Shown here: positions 7,574 to 15,588 of the stretch, one piece after another
Layout of the letters: each line of letters begins with the position of its first letter
Numbering within the stretch: the first letter of the stretch is position 1
From: Bacteroidales bacterium
GTDB taxonomy: Bacteria; Bacteroidota; Bacteroidia; Bacteroidales; SM23-62
Reading direction: 5' to 3'
DNA: 20,451 nt
Assembly: GCA_016783865.1 (NCBI GenBank)
Contig: JADHVS010000060.1
Coordinates: 1 to 20,451, forward strand
Notes under the pieces: model-generated
Seen by the model: only the letters and a program-made list of their open reading frames with translations
Databases searched by the model: none
What the model was told of the DNA's origin: nothing
Program-made: the position numbers and the translations under genes

Positions 7574-9244
7574 TTGGCTTATCGTAAAACTAAGGAAATC
7601 GTAAAATATATATATAATAGATCTGTTAGATATACCAGACGTAATTTTCTAAAAACTGCAGGATTAGGCTCGATGGCTTTGGCGCTCCAAAGCTTTATTC
7701 CAAGGTTATCCACCGATCGTAAGCAACCCAATATACTTTTCATCATGTCTGATGATCATGCAGCGAATGCCATCAGCTGTTACGGCAGTCATCTGGCAGG
7801 GTCAGTCAGTACTCCCAATATTGATCGTATAGCTGAGAAAGGAATTCGGTTGAATAGAGCCTTTTGTACAAATTCTATTTGTACACCCAGCAGGGCTAGT
7901 ATCTTGACGGGCAAGTATGGCCATCATAATGGTGTGTTTACGCTGGATGACAATTTTGATCGTAATCAACCTAACGTTGCCAAACACCTGCAAAAAGCTG
8001 GTTATGAGACTGCTATTATTGGCAAATGGCATCTGCACACTGAACCCAGTGGTTTTGATTATTATAATGTATTGCCGAATCAAGGACTTTATTTTGATCC
8101 ATACTTAAAAGAAAGTGGGAAGGAGTGGAAAGACCGCAAAGAAGGAGGTGAGGTCAGCAAAGGATATGTTACCGATATTATCACTGATAAATCCATAGAC
8201 TGGTTAAAGAACCGGTGCGGTGACAAACCCTTTTTTCTCATGTGTCATCACAAAGCCCCACACGGCTTATGGGAATATCCTCCCCGTAATGAACATCTAT
8301 TTGATAACGTTGACATCCCCGAACCACCCAGCATGTGGGAGGATAAGACCCATCGATCCATTGGTTCCCTGAAACACGGTTCTAATATCAGAAAATTGGC
8401 TGATCGCATGTCAAAGATTGGTAAACGAGGCAAGGTATGGCCCACTGGTAAACTGGAAACTTCCGGTATGGACGAAACAGAGGTCACCAAAGCTGCATAC
8501 CAGAAATATATGAAGGATTACCTGCGCTGTGCTGCAGCAATTGATGAAAATGTGGGTCGACTTTTGGATTATCTGGATCATACCGGACTTACAGATAATA
8601 CCGTTATTATCTATACTTCTGATCAGGGACAATTTCTAGGTGAACATGATTATTACGACAAGCGTTGGTTCTATGAAGAGTCCTTAAGGATGCCGCTATT
8701 AATCCAATATCCTTCAGAAATAAAGCCTGGGTCTGAAGCAAATGATATTATTATAAACACTGATTTTGCCCCCACCTTTCTGGATTTTGCCGGCATCTCT
8801 ACTCCACAGGATATGCAGGGCAGCAGTTTCCGGAAAATATTGGAGGGTTATACATCCCGTAAATGGCGAAAATCTATGTACTATCGTTACTGGATGCATA
8901 TGGCTCACCATAACATCCCTGCACATTACGGGATACGCACAGAACGATATAAGTTAATATTCTTCTATGGTCTTGCGCTTGGAAAGGTTGGGAAAACGAC
9001 CTCTAAGACACTTGATAATGAAGGCCCTGATCTGGATTTATTTAAACCTACTGAGCCAGGTTGGGAATTATATGATCTGAAAAATGATCCACAAGAATTG
9101 CGCAATGTATATGATGATCCTGATTACAAAGGTATTATTGAAAAGTTAAAAGTTCAGCTTTTGCATGCTAAAGAAGAATTGGATGATACTGATGAGAAAT
9201 ATCCCGAACTGATGCAGGTTCGGCAGCTGTATTGGGATAAATAA
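7574..9244 (+). CDS. S1-family sulfatase with Tat signal (sulfatase 1)
   Basis: This 556-residue sulfatase presumably removes sulfate esters from an oligosaccharide outside the cytoplasm. TRRNFLK (21-27) followed by a hydrophobic stretch is a twin-arginine signal, so the enzyme would be exported folded. The sulfatase core begins PNILFIMSDDH with metal-binding Asp60/Asp61. The formylglycine site is Cys103 in CTPSRASILTG. Further core motifs are GKWHLH, HHKAPHG and TSDQGQFLGEH. The C-terminal part (ELYDLKNDPQELRNV) is the usual sulfatase tail of heparan- or mucin-sulfatase-like proteins. The start is uncertain: no ATG precedes the Tat motif, and the only plausible initiator is TTG 7574, nine bases after an AGG. 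The substrate is unknown. Confidence 0.9.
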   Translation: MAYRKTKEIVKYIYNRSVRYTRRNFLKTAGLGSMALALQSFIPRLSTDRKQPNILFIMSDDHAANAISCYGSHLAGSVSTPNIDRIAEKGIRLNRAFCTNSICTPSRASILTGKYGHHNGVFTLDDNFDRNQPNVAKHLQKAGYETAIIGKWHLHTEPSGFDYYNVLPNQGLYFDPYLKESGKEWKDRKEGGEVSKGYVTDIITDKSIDWLKNRCGDKPFFLMCHHKAPHGLWEYPPRNEHLFDNVDIPEPPSMWEDKTHRSIGSLKHGSNIRKLADRMSKIGKRGKVWPTGKLETSGMDETEVTKAAYQKYMKDYLRCAAAIDENVGRLLDYLDHTGLTDNTVIIYTSDQGQFLGEHDYYDKRWFYEESLRMPLLIQYPSEIKPGSEANDIIINTDFAPTFLDFAGISTPQDMQGSSFRKILEGYTSRKWRKSMYYRYWMHMAHHNIPAHYGIRTERYKLIFFYGLALGKVGKTTSKTLDNEGPDLDLFKPTEPGWELYDLKNDPQELRNVYDDPDYKGIIEKLKVQLLHAKEELDDTDEKYPELMQVRQLYWDK

Positions 9245-9312
9245 TTTACATTGAAATTCTATCTACTTTCAGAATAACTCTCTATTACCATTTATTGCAA
9301 AAAAAGAGAACC

Positions 9313-10731
9313 ATGAATTATTCAAAAAAATTAATACTATTGGTTTACATAGGAATTTGCTTTTGTAAAGTATTTGCTCAAAATCCAAATATCATTTTAA
9401 TAATGTCTGATGACCAAGGATGGTATGATGTAGGATTTAATGGAAATAACGAAATAAGAACACCAAATATAGATAAACTGGCAACAAAGGGGGTTATCTT
9501 CGATAGATTTTATTCTGCATCTGCAGTATGTTCACCAACGAGGGCAAGTGTAATCACCGGGAGAAATCCCCTTCGGATAAATGTTCCTACTGCGAATGAA
9601 GGACATATGAAAGTTGAAGAAATAACACTTCCTGAAATTCTTAAAGAACGAGGTTATTCTACAGGTCATTTCGGCAAATGGCATTTAGGCACACTTACAC
9701 AATTAACTATTGATTCAAACAGAGGGGGAAAAGAAAAATTTCTTAAAGACTATAGCATTCCAACAATGCATGGTTATGATGAATATTTCTGTTCCGAATC
9801 TAAAGTGCCAACTTTTGACCCCATGGTTTATCCGTCTTTGTTCGAAAAAGGAGAAAGTAAGCATTATGGCTGGAGAGCCGTTGAAGATAATGAATCCACA
9901 AAGCTTTATGGATCTGCCTATTGGAAAGGAATTGAAGAAAAAGGCACTACCAATATAAATGGAGATGATTCAAGAATCATTATGGATAGGGTCACTCCCT
10001 TTATTGAAAACTCCGTCAAAGAAAACAAACCGTTTTTTACAACAGTATGGTTTCATACTCCACATTTACCTGTAGTTAGTGATAGTATTCATCGTAGCCA
10101 TTTTAGTACAATGGATTTGCAAAAACAAATTTATTACGGAACTATAACGGCTATGGATAAGCAAATTGGAAGACTTTGGTCGAAGCTTGAAGAGTTGGAT
10201 ATTCAAGATGAGACAATTATATGGTTTTGTAGTGACAATGGTCCGGAAAAAAATACTCCCGGCAGCGCATACGTTTTTCGTGAACGAAAAAGGAGTTTAT
10301 ATGAAGGAGGTGTACGAGTCCCTGCTTTTGTAATTTGGATAAATCATATAAAAGAGGGAATCAGGTTAGATTTCCCATCAGTTACAAGTGACTACCTACC
10401 TTCAATACTTGATATCTTAAAAATTAATTACCCAGACAACAGACCCATTGATGGAGAAAGCCTTTGGGGATTATTGCAAGGAGAAAAAAAATTACGAGAG
10501 AAACCGATTGGATTTTTATTTCGTCAAAAAATATCTTGGGTCAATAATCAATATAAACTTATTAGCGTTGATAATGGTGAAAGCTTTGAACTCTATAATT
10601 TGATTAATGATAGAGCCGAAAAAGAAAATATTGCTCAAAAAGAACCCGAAATTGTTACAAAAATGAAAAAGGGTTTATTTGAATGGATAAATTCAGTTGA
10701 AAATAGTAAAAAAGGATTGGATTATAACTGA
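9313..10731 (+). CDS. S1-family arylsulfatase with Sec signal, AT-rich (sulfatase 2)
   Basis: This 472-residue sulfatase has an N-terminal Sec signal (MNYSKKLILLVYIG…VFAQ, cleavage near residue 23). The core starts NIILIMSDDQGWYDVGFNG with Asp33/Asp34. The formylglycine cysteine is Cys73 in CSPTRASVITG, followed by GKWHLGT, TPHLPV and CSDNGPEKN, and the tail ends in a short ELYNL segment. ATG 9313 is preferred because it opens directly on the signal peptide; an in-frame TTG at 9295 would add six residues. The gene is distinctly more AT-rich than its neighbours (16 of 60 bases G or C at 9361-9420), prefers A/T-ending codons, and carries a signal of the Flavobacteriia style. Transfer together with the next gene is likely. 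The substrate is not predictable, but the DDQGWYDVGFNG and GKWHLG context is arylsulfatase-like. Confidence 0.9.
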   Translation: MNYSKKLILLVYIGICFCKVFAQNPNIILIMSDDQGWYDVGFNGNNEIRTPNIDKLATKGVIFDRFYSASAVCSPTRASVITGRNPLRINVPTANEGHMKVEEITLPEILKERGYSTGHFGKWHLGTLTQLTIDSNRGGKEKFLKDYSIPTMHGYDEYFCSESKVPTFDPMVYPSLFEKGESKHYGWRAVEDNESTKLYGSAYWKGIEEKGTTNINGDDSRIIMDRVTPFIENSVKENKPFFTTVWFHTPHLPVVSDSIHRSHFSTMDLQKQIYYGTITAMDKQIGRLWSKLEELDIQDETIIWFCSDNGPEKNTPGSAYVFRERKRSLYEGGVRVPAFVIWINHIKEGIRLDFPSVTSDYLPSILDILKINYPDNRPIDGESLWGLLQGEKKLREKPIGFLFRQKISWVNNQYKLISVDNGESFELYNLINDRAEKENIAQKEPEIVTKMKKGLFEWINSVENSKKGLDYN

Positions 10732-10802
10732 TATAGCGACAAATGGTAACAGATTTAAGTGTCTTATGAGGTCGCCACGCAAACATAGATAAAGAAATAA
10801 AA

Positions 10803-12368
10803 ATGAAATTAACAAAAATAATTACAGGAATTATTACGCTAGCATCACTTTCACTTTTTGCTCAAAAAACTTTTGATACAAATGGAGAAGATTGGAAAGT
10901 ACCAAAATCTCCAAAATGGGAAGAGCTAAAAAAAGAACCAATTCCTGAATGGATGATTGATGCAAAATTTGGAATGTACACGCATTGGGGAATATACTCT
11001 GTTCCTGCGCATGGTGGTCCAGATTATGTGAAAGAATTGTATGCGGCAAATGGAAAAGATAGAAAAGGCGTTAAAGAATACCATGAAGAAAAATATGGGC
11101 CAATAAAAGATTTTGGTTACAAAGATTTTGTACCAATGTTCACTGCCGATAAATTTGATGCGAAAGAATGGGTCGCTGTAATGAATGGTGGCGGGGCGAA
11201 GTTTGGTGGAATTTGTTTAGCGCATCATGATGGGTTTTGTTTATGGGATTCTAAATATACGAAATGGGACTCAAAAGATATGGGGCCTAAAAAAGATATT
11301 TACGGGGAAATTGCAAAAGAAATTCGTAAAACAGATATGAAACTGTTGGCTACGTTACATATGGCGAGAACTTATGGATATGTATTTGATAAAGATCATA
11401 CTAAAGAAGAAAAAGAAACTTGGGATATTTATGATAATAATAATAGTTGGATTTATAGAAATAAAGACAAAGAACCAAAAGAGAAATTTGGACAAGAATG
11501 GGCTAATAAAGTAAGAGAGGTTATTAATAATTATTCTCCAGATGTACTTTGGTTTGATGGATTGTCTGGCTCCATTAAAAATGAAGAAGTGCCTCAAGAT
11601 ACCATAGTTAATATTTTTCAAGACTATTATAAGAAGAAGGGTATGAATGGAGACGATGTGGTAGTATGTAACAAATTACCTAGTTCAAAAGTTTGGAATT
11701 TCCCATTAGGTTTTGGATTACGTTGTTACGAAAACTGTCGCGATATGGAAGTAGAACCGGAAGGGTATTGGTTGTCAGATAGAGCTATTAGTTACCCTTG
11801 GGGATATGTAAACGACAAATTTTATAAAGATAAAGCGCCTTATCAAATTAGAAGTTTGGTAGATATGGTAAGTAGGGGTGGCATTATGCTTATGTCCTTA
11901 ACACCTAGGGGTGATGGATCTATAGATCCACAAGCTGTTGAAATTATGAAAGGTATGGGTGCTTGGTTAAAATTAAACGGCGAAGCTATCTATGCTACTC
12001 GTAAATGGAAAATTCCTGCTGAGGGTCCATCAAAAATGTTAAAATACAATAAGAGAAAAAAAGTACTTCGATGGAGTTTTAGAGAAATTGGTGTTAAAGA
12101 TATTCGTTTTACTAGAAATAAGGCAAATACGAAATTGTATGCTATTGTATTAGGGAATCCAGAAAGTGATGATTATCAAATAAAATGTTTGGCAAAGGGA
12201 GAAAAAATTGCAACAGGTAAAATTTCTAAAATATCTTTAGTCGCTACGGATGAAGAAGTAAAATGGGGACAAACAGCAGATGGTTTAACAATCAAATTTC
12301 CTGAAAATGGTGTTAGTGAAATTGCCAATGCTTTTAGAATTGAAGTAGAAGGTAGGTTATTGTATTGA
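10803..12368 (+). CDS. GH29 alpha-L-fucosidase-family enzyme, AT-rich (fucosidase 1)
   Basis: This 521-residue exported glycosidase hydrolyses terminal alpha-L-fucosyl or alpha-L-galactosyl residues by family analogy. The signal peptide is about residues 1-20 (…LASLSLFA, then QK), a form common in Flavobacteriia. GH29 hallmarks are KFGMYTHWGIYSVPAHG (55-71), HHDGFCLWDSKYTKW (141-155) and VLWFDGLSG with the expected nucleophile Asp252. SRGGIMLMSLTPRGDG and GAWLKLNGEAIY close the barrel, and a beta-rich C-terminal domain follows from about residue 400. The start ATG 10803 follows AAAGAAATAAAA, a weak but Bacteroidota-like initiation context. Composition is extremely AT-rich (13 of 60 G or C at 11401-11460). 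Its stop overlaps the TTG start of the next, quite different GH29 gene. Confidence 0.92.
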   Translation: MKLTKIITGIITLASLSLFAQKTFDTNGEDWKVPKSPKWEELKKEPIPEWMIDAKFGMYTHWGIYSVPAHGGPDYVKELYAANGKDRKGVKEYHEEKYGPIKDFGYKDFVPMFTADKFDAKEWVAVMNGGGAKFGGICLAHHDGFCLWDSKYTKWDSKDMGPKKDIYGEIAKEIRKTDMKLLATLHMARTYGYVFDKDHTKEEKETWDIYDNNNSWIYRNKDKEPKEKFGQEWANKVREVINNYSPDVLWFDGLSGSIKNEEVPQDTIVNIFQDYYKKKGMNGDDVVVCNKLPSSKVWNFPLGFGLRCYENCRDMEVEPEGYWLSDRAISYPWGYVNDKFYKDKAPYQIRSLVDMVSRGGIMLMSLTPRGDGSIDPQAVEIMKGMGAWLKLNGEAIYATRKWKIPAEGPSKMLKYNKRKKVLRWSFREIGVKDIRFTRNKANTKLYAIVLGNPESDDYQIKCLAKGEKIATGKISKISLVATDEEVKWGQTADGLTIKFPENGVSEIANAFRIEVEGRLLY

Positions 12369-14245
12369 TCAAAATAAGTAAACCAACCGATTTACTCCTT
12401 CTATCAATCAGTTTGTTTTTGATCTTCAGTTGTGCGAGCCAGGTGGCAATATCTGATATCTTACCGGTACAGGAATTCAAAACTGAACAACCCGTAAATC
12501 CTGAAGCCATACTGAATTTACCATCGGAGCGGATGGAGGAATGGAATGATTGGAAGTTCGGTCTGTTTATCCACTGGGGTCCCTGGTCACAGACTGAGAT
12601 TGGCTACATTTGGCATATCACTCGTGAGCAAACTCCTGAAGAGCGAGTAAAGAGTTTTAACCTTTATAAAACATTCAACCCGGTAAAATATGATCCTCGC
12701 GTGTGGGCGAAAACTGCAAAAGATGCCGGTATGCGGTATGTGGTTTTTACCACAAAACATCATGACGGTTTCTGCAATTATGATACGGATTTTACCAACC
12801 TGAAAGTTACTAATCCTGAATGCCCTTACAGTAAAAGCCATAATCCTGATATTTTAAAACAACTCACAGATGCATATCGAGCTGAAGGGTTGGCTGTTGG
12901 CCTTTACTTTTCTCACATCGACTGGCATCATCCCGCTGCAGCACCTTTTTCAACATCGCATTGGAATTTCAACGCCAAGCTTCTTGACAGCCAACCGAAG
13001 CTGTGGAAAGAAGCAATGGATTTTGAGCGTGGTCAAGTGCGCGAGCTGCTATCGAACTACGGGGAAATCGATATTTTTTGGTTCGATATCCGCTGGCCTT
13101 CTTCACGCGGCAATGGCGAACCGTATGAACATCCACGCGTCAAAAAAGATATGACCGACTTGGTCAAAATGATGCGCGTTATGAATCCGGATTTGATTAT
13201 CAACAATCGTGGCGTCAATCTGCATGGCGATTTTGCCACACCGGAACAACGAATCCCTGCAATGGGATTTCCAGGCTATTGGGAATCGAATATCACTATT
13301 AGCAATGACCGTGGTTTCTGGTACAAAGGTAAAGATGTGACTTACAAATCGAAGAAAGAACTGGTTCGCATGCTAATCGATATTGCGTCAAAAGGCGGCA
13401 ATTTTTTGCTGAATGTCGGACCAAACCCGGATGGAACGTTAACACCAATGGAAATCGAGCGTTTACGAGATATGGGTGATTGGATGAAAGTTAATGGTGA
13501 GAGTATCTACGGTACGACGCAAACGGTTTTTCGAAAACTGGATTGGGGTCGATGCACGATAAAAGGCCAGACACTTTATTTGCACGTTTATAATTGGCCC
13601 CAAGATGGCAAACTGCGTGTACCTGGGTTGAAAAACAAAATTGAGACAGCGTATTTACTCAGTGATCCCGCGAAAAAACCGTTGCCGACTACGAAGGAAG
13701 CGCTTGATGTGATTATCGAGGTTGGCATGCAAATGCCGGATGCCAGCGCTAGCGTAGTTGTGTTGAAAATTACAGGCTCACCAGAGGTCGATAATCAAAT
13801 CCGTCAGAACAAGAACGGTTTGCTGGAACTTCGAGCCTGGGAAGCAAAGATTGACGGAAAAAATGCGAATTACGTGCTCGGTTGGGGAACACGCGAAGGC
13901 GACTATATTGACAACTGGTCTTCTCGTCAGGATAAAATTAAGTGGGATTTTTTGATTGAAAAGCCGGGCCAATTTAGGGTTGACTTGAACTATGCTTGCA
14001 CAAAATCCAACGCAGGTAGTCGCTTTAAAGTAGTGGTCGGGAATCAAAGTCTTGCAGGAATTGTCAAACCAACGACCAAGAAAAAAAGAATTACGATGAG
14101 AAAGCCTGAACTGTCAAGCTATTCACTTGGAGATGTTGAATTCGAAAAGGCAGGCGCCTACAAATTATCTATTACTCCTGAAAATATAAAAAGCAATAAC
14201 CTAATGCTGCTGCGATCGGTGATCCTGCAGCCTCTAACAGAATAG
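12365..14245 (+). CDS. GH29 alpha-L-fucosidase-family lipoprotein with extra C-terminal domain (fucosidase 2)
   Basis: This second GH29 enzyme has 626 residues. The leader ends LIFSCASQ, a likely lipobox with Cys23, so it would be membrane-anchored. Barrel motifs are KFGLFIHWGPWS (64-75), TTKHHDGFCNYDTDFTNL (129-146) and IDIFWFDIRWP with the expected nucleophile Asp241. GGNFLLNVGPNPDGTL is also characteristic, as is MGDWMKVNGESIYGT. After the usual GH29 C-terminal beta domain, a further segment (about 470-626, including GQFRVDLNYACTKSNAGSRF) resembles a beta-sandwich carbohydrate-binding add-on; its function is unknown. The start is TTG 12365, inside the last codons of fucosidase 1, behind a GTAGG; no ATG is available before residue 57. 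Composition shifts from AT-rich upstream to 34 of 60 G or C at 13081-13140. It is unlike fucosidase 1 in detail, so the pair is not a recent tandem duplication. Confidence 0.92.
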   Translation: MIKISKPTDLLLLSISLFLIFSCASQVAISDILPVQEFKTEQPVNPEAILNLPSERMEEWNDWKFGLFIHWGPWSQTEIGYIWHITREQTPEERVKSFNLYKTFNPVKYDPRVWAKTAKDAGMRYVVFTTKHHDGFCNYDTDFTNLKVTNPECPYSKSHNPDILKQLTDAYRAEGLAVGLYFSHIDWHHPAAAPFSTSHWNFNAKLLDSQPKLWKEAMDFERGQVRELLSNYGEIDIFWFDIRWPSSRGNGEPYEHPRVKKDMTDLVKMMRVMNPDLIINNRGVNLHGDFATPEQRIPAMGFPGYWESNITISNDRGFWYKGKDVTYKSKKELVRMLIDIASKGGNFLLNVGPNPDGTLTPMEIERLRDMGDWMKVNGESIYGTTQTVFRKLDWGRCTIKGQTLYLHVYNWPQDGKLRVPGLKNKIETAYLLSDPAKKPLPTTKEALDVIIEVGMQMPDASASVVVLKITGSPEVDNQIRQNKNGLLELRAWEAKIDGKNANYVLGWGTREGDYIDNWSSRQDKIKWDFLIEKPGQFRVDLNYACTKSNAGSRFKVVVGNQSLAGIVKPTTKKKRITMRKPELSSYSLGDVEFEKAGAYKLSITPENIKSNNLMLLRSVILQPLTE

Positions 14246-14268
14246 AAACCACGATGGTTATTACCGAC

Positions 14269-15558
14269 ATGAAAAATATCATCATCACAACGTCATTTTT
14301 GATCGTGGCATTTTCTTTGGAATCATCTTTCGCTCAAGATTTGCGTTCAGGTGATTCGTTAATTCGTAACAGCCTGGATGGATATTATGATGGCAAGCGG
14401 GTCAGTGCTTCAATGGAGCGCTATATCAATCTCTGGAATCAGACGGAACCACAACTGAATGAATTTTTCACCAATTTTAGTTACTATCCATTAAAGGGTC
14501 TGGAATATGAAGAGGGTATTTCAAGGCGTGACCCAAGTACAGTTATAAAAATTGATGATAAATACTATATATACTATACCAGAAGTCAAAAAATAGACCC
14601 ACCAGTAGGTTATCAGAAAGCAAATAAGAAATTACCGGCTACAACTTGGGACATGTGTTCGATCTACTATGCTACTTCCGCTGATGGAATCAACTGGAAA
14701 GAACAAGGAGCTTCCGTCAAACCTGGTCCAGACGGTGAATTTGATGATAGAAGTGTTTTTACTCCTGATATTTTAGCTTATAAAGGCAAATACTATCTCT
14801 ACTATCAGGCAGTGAAATTTCCCTATACCGAGCGCACGAAGAATGTTATCGGAATGAGCTGGGCCGAAAATCCGGAAGGCCCCTGGCATCGGCATCCCGA
14901 GCCTGTTTTGAAACCAGGTAAATCTGGCAAATGGCTGATTGGGACTAAAAGTCGTTCGATGATCGAATCCTATGGTGATTTCGATAGTCAAAAGGTTCAC
15001 GACCCCAATTTGATCGTGCGGAATAGTAAAATATGGATGTACTACAAAGCGCATCCGATGGGACTGGGTAGTGAAAAGCCAGAGCCTTTCGGGTGTGATT
15101 TGCCCAAGCCTTATCCAAATTTTTCAATGGGCCTGGCGATAGCAGAAAAACCAGAAGGCCCTTTTATCAAACATGCGCTCAATCCGGTTTCTGCCAGCGG
15201 ACATGAAGCATTGGTTTGGCCATACAAAGAAGGTGTGGCGACGCTCATCACGGCAAATGGCCCTGAGAAAAATACTCTGCAGTGGGCAGCTGATGGCGTG
15301 AATTTTGAAGTCAAAGCACATGTTGTACTCCCTCCGGATGCGGCTGGATTGTATTGCCCCGATAAGTATGCAAATACGAAAAATGGCCAAGGTTTCACCT
15401 GGGGTATTTCTCATATTTCGCAATCAAAAACACGGCCCTGGGCCTATTTGATAGGATTTAGATGTGATTTAAGCCAAGCGATTCAGGATAGAAAATATAA
15501 GCAAGAGAACATCCGTTTCGACGAGTATAGTAGAATCAATTCAACCCGGAGAAAATAG
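14269..15558 (+). CDS. GH117-type alpha-1,3-L-(3,6-anhydro)galactosidase-like enzyme
   Basis: This 429-residue exported five-bladed beta-propeller enzyme begins with a Sec signal (MKNIIITTSFLIVAF…SFAQ). Its sequence follows GH117 enzymes, which remove 3,6-anhydro-L-galactose from the non-reducing end of neoagaro-oligosaccharides. Shared segments are GISRRDPSTVIKID, TRSQKIDPPVGY, ATTWDMCSIYYATSADG, DDRSVFTPD, YGDFDSQKVHDPN, NPVSASGHEALVWPYK and GPEKNTLQWAADGVNFE. The catalytic set expected for the family is present (numbered from ATG 14269): Asp88 in RRDPS, Asp245 in VHDPN, and His312-Glu313 in SGHE. ATG 14269 is preferred because it opens the signal peptide; ATG 14254, five codons upstream, is possible. 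The gene starts 23 bases after fucosidase 2. Activity on plain or sulfated L-galactose or L-fucose derivatives instead of anhydrogalactose is possible. Confidence 0.88.
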   Translation: MKNIIITTSFLIVAFSLESSFAQDLRSGDSLIRNSLDGYYDGKRVSASMERYINLWNQTEPQLNEFFTNFSYYPLKGLEYEEGISRRDPSTVIKIDDKYYIYYTRSQKIDPPVGYQKANKKLPATTWDMCSIYYATSADGINWKEQGASVKPGPDGEFDDRSVFTPDILAYKGKYYLYYQAVKFPYTERTKNVIGMSWAENPEGPWHRHPEPVLKPGKSGKWLIGTKSRSMIESYGDFDSQKVHDPNLIVRNSKIWMYYKAHPMGLGSEKPEPFGCDLPKPYPNFSMGLAIAEKPEGPFIKHALNPVSASGHEALVWPYKEGVATLITANGPEKNTLQWAADGVNFEVKAHVVLPPDAAGLYCPDKYANTKNGQGFTWGISHISQSKTRPWAYLIGFRCDLSQAIQDRKYKQENIRFDEYSRINSTRRK

Positions 15559-15588
15559 ATGCGCGTTGACCAGCCGAAATTTAAATGA
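15559..15588 (+). CDS. Nine-codon leader ORF overlapping the sulfatase 3 start
   Basis: Directly behind the GH117 stop codon, an ATG with its own GGAGA (15548-15552) opens the frame MRVDQPKFK. Its TGA overlaps the ATG of sulfatase 3 (ATGA at 15585-15588). The sulfatase start has no ribosome binding site of its own, so re-initiation after this mini-ORF is plausible. It may equally be the leftover start of a gene displaced during rearrangement. Confidence 0.35.
   Translation: MRVDQPKFK

Noticed and set aside
10803..14245. Tandem duplication of the two GH29 genes
   Set aside because: The proteins differ in length, signal type, motif detail and composition, so they are not recent copies of each other.
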